A DNA stretch of 64,000 nt. It comes from Gigaspora rosea. Lineage: Eukaryota; Glomeromycota; Glomeromycetes; Diversisporales; Gigasporaceae. Positions 10,569 through 22,266 of this stretch are shown here, one piece after another; positions within the stretch are counted from its first letter, which is position 1; each line of letters opens with the position of its first letter. The stretch lies in assembly GCA_003550325.1 (NCBI GenBank), contig QKWP01001095.1, positions 62,001 to 126,000 on the forward strand, written 5' to 3'. The translations under genes and the position numbers were made by a program. The notes below the pieces were generated by a model. The model saw nothing but the letters and a program-made list of their open reading frames with translations. It did not search any database and was not told the DNA's origin.

Positions 10569-11044
10569 CCGCGCCAAAAACCTACTAATTTTTTTTATGT
10601 GGGTATATAACAAACAGTAATTGGCACAGAATAAAAAAAATTCAATTGCACTTTGCCATTTTTGATTCACTATATCCAAAGATCATAATCAGACAGTGAG
10701 CAAATTAATCAATTATGACAATTTGCTATATGTCGTAATTAATCTATTACTGTGAATTAATAATCAATTGTCATCTATTTGTATTTTTTTATTACTTTTT
10801 AAAAAAGAGTTTGCGCACTTTGTGTCTTTGAGATTTAAAAAATTAACTTCCATTCATTATGCACACTTTATATATTAACTGAGATGTGGATAATATTAAT
10901 AACATGCATTAGTACCAGAAACGAGTAGATGGTTTTGCTAGAGAATAAATCAAAAGCAAAATCTTAAACGTTTATACAAAGCATGGTTTATCTCATGACA
11001 CATCATAGCCTGTTTTTATGTAACATAAATTTTCAATTTTAGTA
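10569..11044. other. AT-rich intergenic sequence
   Basis: No coding sequence or bounded element seen. One relic of the accagaaacg module lies at about 10914. Confidence 0.4.
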
Positions 11045-11504
11045 ATCGCCAAAGTGGGAATAAACAAGGGTCCCAAAAATGACCAGCTGATAATTTTGTT
11101 ATAGAACCTGCTAACAACTAGGGCCAAATACCAACCTAGATCTGACGTATCCGACCTGGAGATTTGGAATAGCCCTAAAAAAATGGAAATTAACCCTAGT
11201 TGTTTTATTATAAATCCAAGTAATTATTTTAAACAGATAAGGCCTGGGTTGCAATTTAACTTGTTTTTTGTAGCAGAAATGATTGCTCTCATTGTGGATA
11301 TTTAGAGCTTTAATTTGATCTTAATTAAAATTTGTAAAACATTGCATTGACTTTTTTACGCTCAAAATAGTTTGTATATATTATGTAATCAACCAACAGA
11401 AGCACAATTTTAAGAGAGTTTTTAAAGGTTTAAAAAATATAACAAAATGCGATCTACAAAGCGGATTTCACTACCTCTTGCTATAGTCATTATTGGATGG
11501 CTAT

Positions 11505-12070
11505 TCTTTGTGGTTGCAGTAGCAGTGCAAGAACCTTATTAGTGAATAGTTAGGCTTCGCGGCTGCAATAGCAGTGTAAGAACCTTATTAGTGAGCAGTT
11601 AGGCCAGTAGCTGCAGTAGTAGTGCAAGAGCCTAATTAGGCCATTTGAAGCTGATTCTTCAGTTAACATCACTTTAAATGAAATAAACATATGAACGAAC
11701 ATATAAAAATGAACAAAGGTGGGCAATTTCATTGGTTAATTTAAATTAGGTATCCGGCAAGAGTCATCTGGTGTTTTGATTGGCTGTTCATTTTTTTGAG
11801 GGGGGACTTCAGTTGGGGGTAAATGTTAACTGAAAAATTAACTTCAAACGGGCTTGGTAGTAACATGGGCTCCGTGTCTGCAATAGTGGTGCAAGGACCT
11901 TCATAGTGAATATTTAGGCTCTGCGGCTGCAGTAGCTGTGCAAGGACCTTATTAGTGAATATTTAATTAAGATTCACGGCTGCAGTGGCAGTACAAGGAC
12001 CTTATTAGTAAATATTTAGGCTCCGTGGCTACAGTAACAGTACAAAGACCTTATTAGTGAACATTTATGC
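11505..12070 (+). repeat. Roughly 50-bp minisatellite inside family F copy A
   Basis: Units follow the pattern 'ttaggctccgtggctgcag, tagcagtgcaaggacc, ttattagtgaata'. Three units lie at about 11505-11645 and four at about 11870-12070, separated by a unique stretch with atgaaataaacatatga. The same minisatellite occurs in copy B at 19445-20240 and 21605-22300. The 11550-11732 minus-strand open frame is a translation of these units. Confidence 0.75.
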
Positions 12071-12949
12071 TCCAAGTAATGCAAATACCGAAATAGATGC
12101 TGCAAGATGACGCTCAATTCAATTCTCTTTTTAGCTATATATATATATTAGCTAGCTATCTTGCTTATATTGTGGTTTCATGTAGTAGGCAGGGTAGTTG
12201 GACCTTGGGGTTTAGAAAACTTGCTGTCTGAAAGGCCAGTAGTTTATGCGTCTAATAGTTTGGTCAAATAATTGGTACAGGTCCAGATAAATTTTCATAG
12301 ACTAAAAGCTTTGTATTCGGTATTGAGTTTCGAATATATAATGCTAAAGCTTGTTTGGATAGCGAATCTATTCCCGTATATTTTCATATATAGCAATAAA
12401 GTAGCTAATCGAGCAAAAATAAATATAATTTTTACTGAACGAGATTATGTTATTAAATTTTTGCTTTCTTTAAAACTTTCTATACTAGTTATGTTTTTGC
12501 TTTTTGATTAGATTTAGTTCTTTGTTTTTTTTTTAAAAAAAATAAATTTTTGTAAATGAGATTTTTACATTATTAGGTTTATGCATAAACTTTGATTTAA
12601 TTGTTTGATAATTTGCATGAAATAATTAATAATTTAAATCATAGATTCTTTTTTATTTACGCTATTATCTAATGCATGTATTTTGACATAGTATCAAAAT
12701 TGGCTTTTTATTGAAGTTGATTCACAAGTTGTTATGTCAAATCTGTACAATAATATAGTTATTGTATGGGATTGTACAAATAACAAATTTGCGCAGACTA
12801 ACCCGTGTCATATGGCCTTTGGCCATATGACTAGTGATGTGCTACAGACAGTACTATACGTACTGTACTGTACGTACTGTACGTACTGTACGCTAAAATT
12901 TGCCGATCACTTGTTCCAGTCAATCAGATGCCAAAAAAGAACTATACGT

Positions 12950-14008
12950 TGTGAAGGGCAAATCTGGCCTATGTACCGGAAGTTGAGACTGTGCTTGATG
13001 TCTATTTTTATTATATTTTTTATTTCTATATATATATATTTTCTATTTTCGGATATGATATTTGAGCGTTACCATTTATAGTAAGACTGTGCCTTGATGG
13101 ACTCGATGAAGTCGAAAGAGTCGAAAGAGTCAAAAGAGTTCATAGACTCAATCAAATCTATCGAATCAATTTTTAGTCTGTAATTAAAAGTATATAAGAG
13201 CCTTAGGCTCATCAAAGGAAAGAACAGTTCCATATAGTGCCCCAATAGTTCACAACCGTTAAGAATAGTTCTAGTTAGTTTAAGTTCCAGTAGAACAAGT
13301 CGACACGTTGAAATTAGGAGTCTTAACCTTCGAAATTAGAGTAGAAGTGTTAGCTCTAGAACTTCTTAATTCCTTTGTATTATCTTCTCTTTTTATAAAT
13401 AAAAACAATACTTATTTTTGTCCCCTAAGAAAATCCATCCTTCTTGTAAAATTGATTCCTTGTAATATTCTTCTTGTCCCCGTGACCCTTGTCGCAAGCT
13501 AAAATTATGATCAATAAAACAAGAAAGATAGAAAAAGGATTAGTACCCAGTTTCTTGTATTTATAAGAAATTACATATTGATTACCGCCTTGATTACCCC
13601 AATTATCAAACAATAACGAACCGGACCCGCATTGTCGACCAACCATCAATCTCCGAAATTGAGCCAATTTATCCCTGACTCCTGTGACTCCACGTGACAA
13701 TCATTATGAGAATCAACAATCGAAATTCGGCATTAGAATACCATAAGATACAAGAAAAGAGAGACCACGAAGATTAGTAGAAGAATACAAATACTCAAGA
13801 ACAATAAGAAGTAAACAGAGATACTTATTCTAACTTTGCTATCACAAGACTTTCCGAACCTTGAGACCTGGACCAAGTCTTTTTACGCCTCTTTCTGCCT
13901 GCCAGATCAAGGTTTAGAAGTCTTGACCTGTAGTAAATAGTGTTTTAGTTAAGGTTCAAGGTTAGTTAGTGATTATACTAGTAAACCCCTGCAAATCGCA
14001 ACTTTACA
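12950..14008 (+). mobile_element. LTR-like unit (family L), 1.06 kb
   Basis: Begins tgtgaagggc and ends ctttaca (TG...CA), flanked by acgt on both sides. A TATA-like agtatataagag lies at about 13187. The 3' part carries the conserved blocks gaccaagtcttt, cctctttctgcctgcc and aaggtttagaagtcttga shared with the other copies. There is no internal coding region, so it is a solo LTR or a terminal-repeat-only retroelement. The 4-bp duplication is weak evidence alone because the target is an acgtac repeat, but the copy at 37082 shows the same boundaries and same tetranucleotide. Confidence 0.7.
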
Positions 14009-15530
14009 ACGTACAGTACGTACAGTACATTATGAGAGTGTAAATAAACTCTAATTTTCTTTTTATGTTGTTACTCTATATTAATTATCGTTTTTAGTTG
14101 TCTATTGTAAGCACAATATGTATATTTAGTAATATTACATAGTGTACCTATACCCCCCGTAAATCGTACTGTAAATTCTTAGTATAGTACTATAGTAAAC
14201 AAATTACCTGTTCTCGACTCGATTTTATGATCTGATATACTTAGATATCAGGAATATTAATTATATCTGATATTAGAAATATCGAAGATATTAATGATAT
14301 TAAAAATCATAAGGATATTATAGATATCAAATATATCAAATATATTTGATATATCGAATCTAGAAAATCTGTTAAAACCTTGGAAAGTCAATATCATTAG
14401 CGATGGGACAAAGTAATATGAAAAGTATAAATACAATATCTTTTTGGTCTCCACAAAAGACATTTTAATATGTTCGAAGTAAGTGAAAAGTACGAAGTTC
14501 GATATAGGTAAAGTTCAATGTAGTCAAGAAATAACTTTCGAAATTAGAGTAGAAGTGTTGTTGTTAGTAATTCCTCCGATATATGATTAAATAAACTGTT
14601 ATTATTATAAACTGATAACCTACCGATATGTAATATCATATTAAAGCCCAAAATCCCATACCTCGTATTAGAGCCTCATGATATAATCTAGGGCTCTATT
14701 TCGACCCTGATTACCCGAACCAAGTCAATTTACGCTAGAGCTTGTACTTGTATAAGCGTTACCCGGGTAACCCGGTTAACACCTGTTAACCGGGTTATAG
14801 CTATCGTTAACTGGGTGACCCAGATTTATTATCCATAAGCATGATAATGTTACGTACAAACGTATGTACAGTACGTATGTCTATTGGGAGTGAAGTCATT
14901 TTAAATTTTATTATTTAAACCCAGTTTATTTTCCGACGGCCTCTAGCCATTGGAGAATAAACTGATTATGTTACAACTATTATCATGATTCTCGGAGCAC
15001 CTGTAAAATTTGCCGAATGAATTTTAGGCCGGTTAAACTTATATATTAAAGTTTATACATAAAAATTAAATAAATTTATCAGTTACCATTATCATTATAC
15101 GTAGTTTTTTAAAAAAATGCATATAAGAGAATTTATGATTTTGCATCAATCAATCAAAAAAAACTGGGTTACCCGGATTATTAAGATGACCCATTTTATA
15201 ATGTTGTAAACGGTGAGTAACCCGGAGCTTAAATTTTTTAACGGGTACACTCCTAAAAAAATTACATACCCTTAAGAGCTACCTCAATTTTGCATTAGCC
15301 AATCAAACAAACCGGGTCAACTGGGTCACCCGAGTAACCCAGATTTTTCAAAACAATCTGGTAAACGGGCAGGTTATCCTGAATTTGAAATTTATTTCGG
15401 AAACAACCTCTAATTCACGCTTCAATCGTTGCCTTTTACCATTATTAGGGTTGAGTTAGAGTAATTTTGGTTGGTATTAGTAGTGTAAAGTTGATATATT
15501 TATAAGGAGGGTACATCACGCAACCTCACA
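14009..15530. repeat. Interior of the hAT-type element: GATATC and ACCCGG tracts
   Basis: 14228-14360 is dense in gatat/atatc words and small palindromes (tatcaaatatatcaaatata). 14480-14600 resembles part of an LTR-like sequence (ctttcgaaattagagtag matches 13314 and 37621). 14758-15365 contains many acccgg, gggtaac and ggttaac words in both orientations, including ttacccgggtaacccgg, around AT-rich spacers; this probably marks a further nested inverted-repeat element whose ends I could not fix. No coding sequence. Confidence 0.5.
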
Positions 15531-16343
15531 ACGTACTGTACGTACTGTACACTAAAATTTTTCAGTTATCATATAAATGGCACATCACTACATATGACCC
15601 TTAATAACCCATACAAATTTGGATATTTTCTACAACCCATACAATAATATAACTAATCAACCGATTTCATTTATATTTAACCACTATCTAGTCTCCTGTT
15701 CCTAGTTTCGTGTGCTGATTTCACGTGTCTATCTAGTACCAGGAATGGAGTGATGAATTCACGTAGTGAAGAGTTATACAGCGAGCCAGGATGGCGTGCG
15801 TCCGCAAATCTTGGATCTGATTGGTTCACGTGGTACTAGATGTCACTTGGTGCTTAATTCTTACATGTCTATCGACGCATGGACCGATGATACTGCTTGT
15901 CCTATGATCTTTTAATGTGACTAGTACTATATCTGACCATTAAAAAAAATGCAATTATCCGTAGAATGAAATTACAAATGCTATAACAACCAATAGTAAA
16001 AATGTGCTTTTTAGACATAAATATCGGTGCCCGATAAAAATTTTTATATCTATTCGCTCAATAATTGGCATTTTACATTTTTTTTTGTAGGATTTTTTAT
16101 TGGTCTATTAAATGATAATATCTGATTATCGATGATGAGAACGAAAAAATTTGTAACTCTTGAAGCGTAAGTTTTCCAAATTTATTTCTGTTGATTGATT
16201 ACCTAATATATGCTAAAACGTTTTGTATAATTGTCTTAAATTGAAAACAAGTGCAAGAACAAGAACAATAGCTCCACAATGGATAAAAAAAATAATATTA
16301 ATAAAAAATTACATTTCGCTAAAATTTAGATTATTGATTTCTC

Positions 16344-17053
16344 AGGGTGTGGCGCCTTAGAGAAGTGGTCAAGGTGTCACCCCCCAAGCGGCAGGTTGAT
16401 AGTTCGAATCCCACTGGCAACGTTTTGAAGTTAAATCTGCGTTCGGTGATTGTGGCTTATGAGCGGTTGGGCGCTAAACCTGTAACCTTGGTTCCACCAT
16501 CTTGAATGGGAGCCTGCGGGCGCAATGATGTATGTGTTATATCGCAAATCCAGGGAACCAGAAAAAACCCACAAGAACCCGTTTGGCAAGACCCGAGTTA
16601 GGAGGTAGTGAAAATCGGTCCTACGGTATGCACCAGAGAAGGCGGATACTACGATCGGAACGAACCTAATAAGGGCAGGTAGCCTCGGTTACCAAATCCG
16701 GGCAATGGTACATGTATGGGACATGGAATTTGTTCCGGTAGGCTCTTGTGCGAGGGTAAAGTAGCCCTTAGGTCGTCGATACCTAAAAGGGTTGTGGCCC
16801 ACAATATCTGCATTAAATGTAGTGCGTCGGGTAGTAATAGGAGGACCATGAACCAGAGGGTTTAAATAGACAATTCCCGTAGTTGTGTTGTAGGTATGGC
16901 AGCTAGTGTAGAACCTTCGGGCGGACTACTTAAATTAGGCACCAAAAGTGCACGTGTGGCTAGTTGTATCCTCATTCATGTAACAAATATTACGTCACTA
17001 TAACTCATAATAAAATCCCGGCCATAGCACACGGCCTCTAAACTTAAAAAAAA
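16344..17053 (+). mobile_element. tRNA-headed SINE, copy 1 (710 bp), 16-bp TSD
   Basis: Flanked by perfect direct repeats agattattgatttctc at 16328-16343 and 17054-17069, and ends in an A-tract (about 17045-17053): hallmarks of LINE-driven insertion. The head (from gggtgtggcg at 16345) looks like a tRNA gene, with an A-box-like tagagaagtgg at 16358-16368 and a B-box-like agttcgaatcc at 16401-16411, suggesting RNA polymerase III transcription. The roughly 600-base body is G+C-rich, with no long ORF, and aligns with the copies at 39798 and 50631 (tcttgaatgggagc, ggaacca, aacccgtttggcaagac, ggaggtag, aagggcag). The 16649-16849 minus-strand frame is incidental. The parent LINE is not in this window. 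Confidence 0.85.
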
Positions 17054-17470
17054 AGATTATTGATTTCTCGATTTTTCCATTTTTCATAAATTTTTGGTTT
17101 TTGCCTTCCAGTTTATTTGATAATTAGAATCATTATATTGATATGCTTTAACGCTTTTGATTGATATGCACTTCGTGATCAAAAATGTTAAAGACTAAAA
17201 GATCGATGAGCAAGTTATGATCAAAAATATTATCAAAATTTAAATTCTAGCAATTGTAGTACCAAATCAACCTTAACCTTAATCACATATGGTATTGTTG
17301 TACTCGTAGTAAAAGCATTGCCGCCATAGTCCTATATTTATCTATTGGTAACAAAATTCTCATGGTAAAAGTATTGTTCCATAGTCCTATATTTATCTAT
17401 TGTATGAGAATTGTTTAACCAAACATCACTTTAACAGGTTTTTGTGCATGACATCACTATAAAAAATCTC

Positions 17471-18084
17471 TTTTTTTTTTTTACTGTCTTTTGGAATTGC
17501 ACTAACTAAATTTGTCATGAATCATATTACATGTTATCATACTTAAGGAATGTTTAAGTGGTGTATCTGGTGCAGGTCCCTAAAAGTCCAGGGTTGAACA
17601 AGTTAAGAAACTAGTTCACCTCCTTGTCAAAAAAAATGTGAACGAGTATTATAATCACATTTAGATCGACGCAAATTAGCCAATTAGAGGAGACCGTTAA
17701 AGCCAGGTGCCTTTATACAGTATGTTTTTTATTATTTAATTAAAATCAGGGTAAGGGTTAGTTAGAAGTTAGGTTTAGAATGTCTTATAGGTAAAATTGC
17801 CTTCCCGATATTTTTTATTAATGCTCCAAGACAGGTTTGGACACTCGTTTCTTGTATTTTGGGTGTTTGTCACTTTTTTCTTTGTTTTTGCTCGTCAGGC
17901 TAATCCTTGTCAATCAAAATTTACAATTTGATTGGCTGCTAGTCACGTGATGGCACCTAGCTTTAACGGATTCCCAATTAGAATACCAAAATTCCCAGTC
18001 AGGATATGTTGGAGCGCATCGAAATCATAGTCAGTTGGATCGGAATTGATCCAAAATCATAAAAAATTTTACTAATAAATCATT
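17471..18084. other. Intergenic, no recognised feature
   Basis: Follows the end of family F copy A. Contains moderately G+C-rich stretches (17560-17700, 17870-18010) but no frame I recognise as protein and no paired repeat ends. Confidence 0.4.
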
Positions 18085-19472
18085 AAGTAAAAATGCCCAG
18101 CTGATGATCTTGCTTTAGAACTTGCTAACAACTAGAGCTAAATGCTGACCTAGATCTGATATATCCAACCCGGAAATTTGGAGATAGCTCTGTAAACATC
18201 AGTTTAATCTTGTTTTGTTATTACTGAAATTTGCCGATTTAGTTAGTGCAATTTTGAAAAAATTAAAACTCATAATTATTTATACTGCAAATTTATTGCA
18301 CATATATATGTCATATTAATTATATTAATTCATATGTTCTTTAACAAATCGAAATAATTATAGTACTGCACTTAAAAATGCAAGCGAATCACGTGATCAA
18401 AATTTAAATATTGGATAACTTATTAGCAGTTAGTATAATTTAAAACTTCAACATTTAAGCAAATTGAAAATAATATAGGGACGTGTTTTTGTAAGATAAT
18501 TTGCGCTGTGCACCAAGTAACAATACATGCTAGTTAAGACAAAATAGTCAAGACAAAAACCTGGTAAAAGATTTTTTTTTACTATGCTTATGTATAACTT
18601 TTTAAAGATTTATTTGTTGCAGTTTTATCTTGCATTGTTTTAAAAGCTTATTAGCCCTAAAAATTATTGAAATCGTCAATTAATATGTTAATTCAAGTAA
18701 AGACTGATACTACATTTGTAAGAATAACATGCTAATATAAAAATGTTTATATTTTTGGATCATGCAAATTTTTTACTGTTGTGCCTTTTTTTATTTATTT
18801 TTATTTAAATTTATAAAGCAGTTTTTTACTTAGGTACGTATGTACACAAATAATTTTGTTACAATACAGTATGTGGTTAAGGTTAATTTGGTAATAAATA
18901 CTGTCATAATTAAACATAATGAGTTTGTATTAGATGACATTCTTGATCGTAACTTGCTTAATATTTTGATCACAGTTTATATAACCGATCAAAAGCATTA
19001 AACATAATATTGCTACATTAGTTCTAGCATACTGATCACGTTTTTAGATATAATTTTATTGGCTAGTAGATGTTGACGTATAATCTGGACGGCAAAAATT
19101 ATGACTAAAAATAGAAAGATCTAGAAATCGATCATCTGAATCTTTAGTGGAATGTAATGTAATCACTGTTTTTTTTATTATTAATATGTTTTTTTTTTAT
19201 CAATTGCAGAGCAAATGCTCTTGCACTTGCATTTGCTCTTGCTTGTTCTTGAACTTTAATTAAAATTCGTACAACATTTGATATGTAATTGACTTTTTTT
19301 ACGCTCAAAATAGTCTGTATGTATTATGTAATCAACCAACAGAAACACAATTTTAATAGAGTTGTTTTAAGGGCGTTAAAAAACAGAACAAAATACGATC
19401 TACAGAGCAGGTTTCACTACCTCTTGCAATGGTCATTGTTGGACAGCTATTCTCTGCGGTTGCAGTGGCAAG

Positions 19473-19701
19473 CAGTGTTTAAAATTCAAATTTGGTTTTA
19501 TGTTCTCAAAAAGAACATTTTTAATTTCTTAATGTTCTTTGTAAAATTTTAATGTTCTTTATATAAAAAAATTAAAATTTTTTTAATATTAAAAGAATTT
19601 ATTGAATGTTCTCAAATAGAGAACATATTTTAATAATTTATATTTCCAAAAATTGTATAATGTTCTCTAAGAACACTGAGAACATTAAATTTTAAACACT
19701 G
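19473..19701. mobile_element. hAT-type MITE (family M1), 229 bp, perfect TSD
   Basis: Starts cagtgtttaaaattcaaatt and ends aaattttaaacactg, flanked by identical gtggcaag at 19465-19472 and 19702-19709. The interior is rich in gttctc/gagaac and ttcttt/aaagaa inverted words (tatgttctcaaaaagaaca; aatgttctctaagaac). It interrupts a minisatellite unit of family F. Sister copies are at 21666-22266 and 43447-44285. Confidence 0.9.
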
Positions 19702-20237
19702 GTGGCAAGGACCTTATTAACGAATAGTTAGGCTTCGTGGCTGCAGTGCTAGTGCAGGGTCCTTATTAGTAAGCAATTAGATCCATGGCTGCAGTAGCTG
19801 TATAAGGTCCTAATTAGGGCATTTGAAGTTGATTCTTCGATTAACATCACTTTTCCAGGACTTTCGGGGGGTAGTTAAAATGAAATAAACATATGAAACG
19901 AACATATGAAAATGAACAAAGATGGTCAATTTCATTGGTTAATTAAATCAGGTGGCCAGCAAAAGTCATCCAGCATTTTGATTAGCTGTTCATTTTTTCG
20001 GGGAAGAGAGAAGATTTCAGCTGGGGATGATGTTAACCGAATAATTAACTTCAAATGGCCTTAGTGGTAAATTGAGCTCCGTGGCTGCAATAGCAGTGCA
20101 AGGACTTTATATTGAATATTTAGACTCTGTGACTGCAGTAGTAGTGCAAATCCTTATTAATGGTAAGTTAGGATTCACCGCTGCGGTGACAGTGCAAGGA
20201 CCTTGATAGTGAATATTTAGGCTCCACAGCTGCAGTG
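19702..20237 (+). repeat. Family F copy B minisatellite and spacer
   Basis: Units of the roughly 50-bp minisatellite (ggctgcagt, gtgcaagg, ccttattagtgaata) at 19702-19830 and 20075-20237, with the same intervening unique block as copy A (gaagttgattcttcgattaa; atgaaataaacatatgaaa). Not coding. Confidence 0.7.
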
Positions 20238-21607
20238 TAGAGATGGAAAAAATGCACATTTAATAATAAAATGCACAGGAATGTGCATCAATGCACATGA
20301 TACCGTATGATATAAAAATTTTTTAATTTTTATCTTTATTATTGATAATATATCTAAATAAAGATACTACATATAAATTCTTAATAAAATTTTCCTACAT
20401 ATATAAATTTTTACAAATTTTCTAATTGTAAACTTTATTGTTGCTTATCTTATATAATTTGACACCTGACCTGTAGGGAGCTTTGTATAAAAACTTTAGA
20501 ATCTTAGTTAAAATCTGTAAATTCGCATTATATAATATTCATAAATATGCTGAGTTAGTTTGCATTGAATCGTCACGAAAAAAATTCTGTTACTGAACAT
20601 ACTATTCTATTAACTACAGTATATAGTTAAGATTAGAATTCACACTCTATTTCAGTATGGTTGAGCCAGTTTTTATTAGAATTATTGTGATTTTTATCAT
20701 CAGTTTTTATAAAAAATTATATTACAAAATTTGTACGCTACACCAGTAATTGCAATGTATTGCGTTAGTTTGAATTAGTATAAGCTAACCTATAAAAAGT
20801 TTGTTACAAAGCTCATTACTCCAATAACAGATAATATGCAGCTTAGTTTTATTGGTGAATGCCAATTTTTAAAATAAGTGTTGCAAAGATATTGCTATAT
20901 TAATTTTAGCACATTGATCACCTTTTGAACATAACCTAATTTTATTGGTTGATAGATCAACATAAAACTATGGGTCACTAAGAAAATTAGTTGATTATCA
21001 GATAATCTTGGTGGCAAAAATTCTGACCAAAAATTCTAAAAACCAATCATCTAAATATTTGGTTGAATGTAACATTTTGTTGATATTCGCTAATGTATTC
21101 ACTATTTTTTTATTAATTATATGTTTATCTATAGGAGCATTTGTCATGTCTTGCACTTGTTCTTGCACTTGCACTTATTCTTGTACTTGAGACCATTATA
21201 CAAAAGTTTTCGAATTCGTGAACTTTTTTAGTCCAAAATAGTTTGTAAATATTAGACAATCAAATAACAAAAGAAAATTTAAAAAATTCACGTTAACAAT
21301 TTTGTGTTGTTTAAACGCATAATAATTACTTGACCATGATAATAGTCATAATCAACTTACGTATTTCTGTTAGTTTTCCTACATTTAGATCAAATTTTTC
21401 AGATGCGACCAATCAAAAATGTTAAAGCGAACAGATCCAGAATTAAAGTATATAGATAGATTAGAATGTTAATTATACTTATTTTAATTTAATTTTTCTA
21501 TATAAAATTTTGATGTGATAAAATGTGCATGATTCGGAATCATGCGCATTAATGTGCATTCATGCGCATAATTGAGGAATCATGCGTGCGCATAAAACCC
21601 ATCTCTA
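20238..21607. mobile_element. TIR element with 'tgcgcat/atgcaca' ends, 1.37 kb
   Basis: The left end is tagagatgg followed by atgcacat repeats; the right end mirrors it (gcataaaacccatctcta, preceded by atgtgcattcatgcgcat). It splits the minisatellite (ctgcagtg before, agtacaag after), but those 8 bases do not match as a TSD. Its interior includes 20870-21250, related in reverse to family F arms. A reverse-oriented copy lies at about 56413-57520. The 21008-21190 open frame is repeat-derived. Confidence 0.65.
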
Positions 21608-21665
21608 AGTACAAGGACCTTATTAGTGAATAGTTAAGTTTCACGACTGCAATGACAGTGCAAGG

Positions 21666-21775
21666 CAGTGAAAAAGATTTGAAAATTTTTTTTTTGTTCT
21701 TTGGGAACATAAAATATTAAATTTATGTTCCCAAAAAATTTTTAATGTTCCTATAGCTAGGTTTCTCTCTCTTTT

Positions 21776-21812
<37 letters not shown>

Positions 21813-22266
21813 TTTTCTCTTTCTCTCTCTCTTTCTCTCTTTCTCTCACTCTCACTCTCACTCTCTTACTCTCACTCTCACTCTTACTCTCACTCTCACT
21901 CTCACTTACAATCTTACTCTCACTCTCACTCTCACTTTCACTTTCTCACTTACTCTCACTCACTCTCTCACTCTCTCACATACAAAAAACTATCTCAATA
22001 GGGAACACAAATTATAACTTTTATGTCTTTGTTCCTAATAGGGAACATAAATTCTAAATTTAGTATTGCTAAATTTTTTAAATGTACCTGGGAATACAAG
22101 GAACATCTCTCTCTCACATGCAAAAAACTATCTCTATAGGGAACACAAATTATAACTTTTATGTTCCCACTTTGTTCCTAATAGAGAACATAAATTCTAA
22201 ATTTAGTGTTTCTAAATTTTTTTAAATGTTCCTGGGAACACTGAGAACATCAAATCTTTAACACTG
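21666..22266. mobile_element. hAT-type MITE (family M1), 601 bp, with CT-rich expansion
   Basis: The ends cagtgaaaaagatttgaaaa and caaatctttaacactg are inverted, with flanks gtgcaagg and gtgcaagt (7 of 8 identical). The interior has gggaaca/tgttccc words, a long CT microsatellite (21757-21985), and an approximately 137-bp tandem duplication (gggaacacaaattataactt occurs near 22000 and 22140). It again sits in a minisatellite unit of family F. Confidence 0.85.
21757..21985 (+). repeat. Pyrimidine microsatellite (CT)n / (CTCACT)n
   Basis: Almost pure pyrimidine at the left (ctctctttctctc), changing into ctcact and cttact repeats at the right. Only the top strand is pyrimidine-rich, so the tract could form triplex or slipped structures. 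It lies wholly inside a MITE. Confidence 0.95.

Larger units (their letters stand above)
12832..15590. mobile_element. hAT-type non-autonomous element, 2.76 kb, perfect 8-bp TSD
   Basis: Starts tagtgatgtgctac and ends aaatggcacatcacta, giving terminal inverted repeats. It is flanked by identical catatgac on both sides (12824-12831 and 15591-15598). Copy B of family F provides a near-empty site (ggccatatgatccaagtt near 23033). Just inside both ends are runs of the palindromic word gtactgtacgtactgtac. A 1.06-kb LTR-like unit has inserted near the left end (12950-14008). Relatives: the split MITE at 34088-38917 and the single end at 62901. The 12734-13081 open frame crosses the left boundary and is not a gene. 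Confidence 0.85.
11045..17470 (+). mobile_element. Large family F element, copy A, interrupted
   Basis: Blocks at 11056-11200 (agctgataatttt, tgctaacaactag, cctagatctgac, gagatttgg) match 18090-18215, which lies beside the left arm of copy B. 11290-12830 matches 19250-19460 plus 22260-23040, and 15600-17460 matches 23050-24310. Copy A is interrupted by the hAT-type element at 12832-15590 and the SINE at 16344-17053, and lacks most of the left inverted arm seen in copy B (18860-19265). No transposase is recognisable, so I infer a non-autonomous DNA element. The left boundary is approximate. Confidence 0.6.

Noticed and set aside
12734..13081. 115-residue ORF
   Set aside because: It crosses the left boundary and TSD of the hAT-type element and the start of the LTR-like unit, so it is a chance frame.
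16345..16420. A functional tRNA gene
   Set aside because: The A- and B-box-like motifs are there, but acceptor stem pairing is poor, and the sequence continues into a body with an A-tail and TSD. The same holds at 39798.
20238..21607. 8-bp TSD around the tgcgcat element
   Set aside because: The flanks ctgcagtg and agtacaag do not match; the element call rests on the inverted ends and the interruption of the minisatellite.
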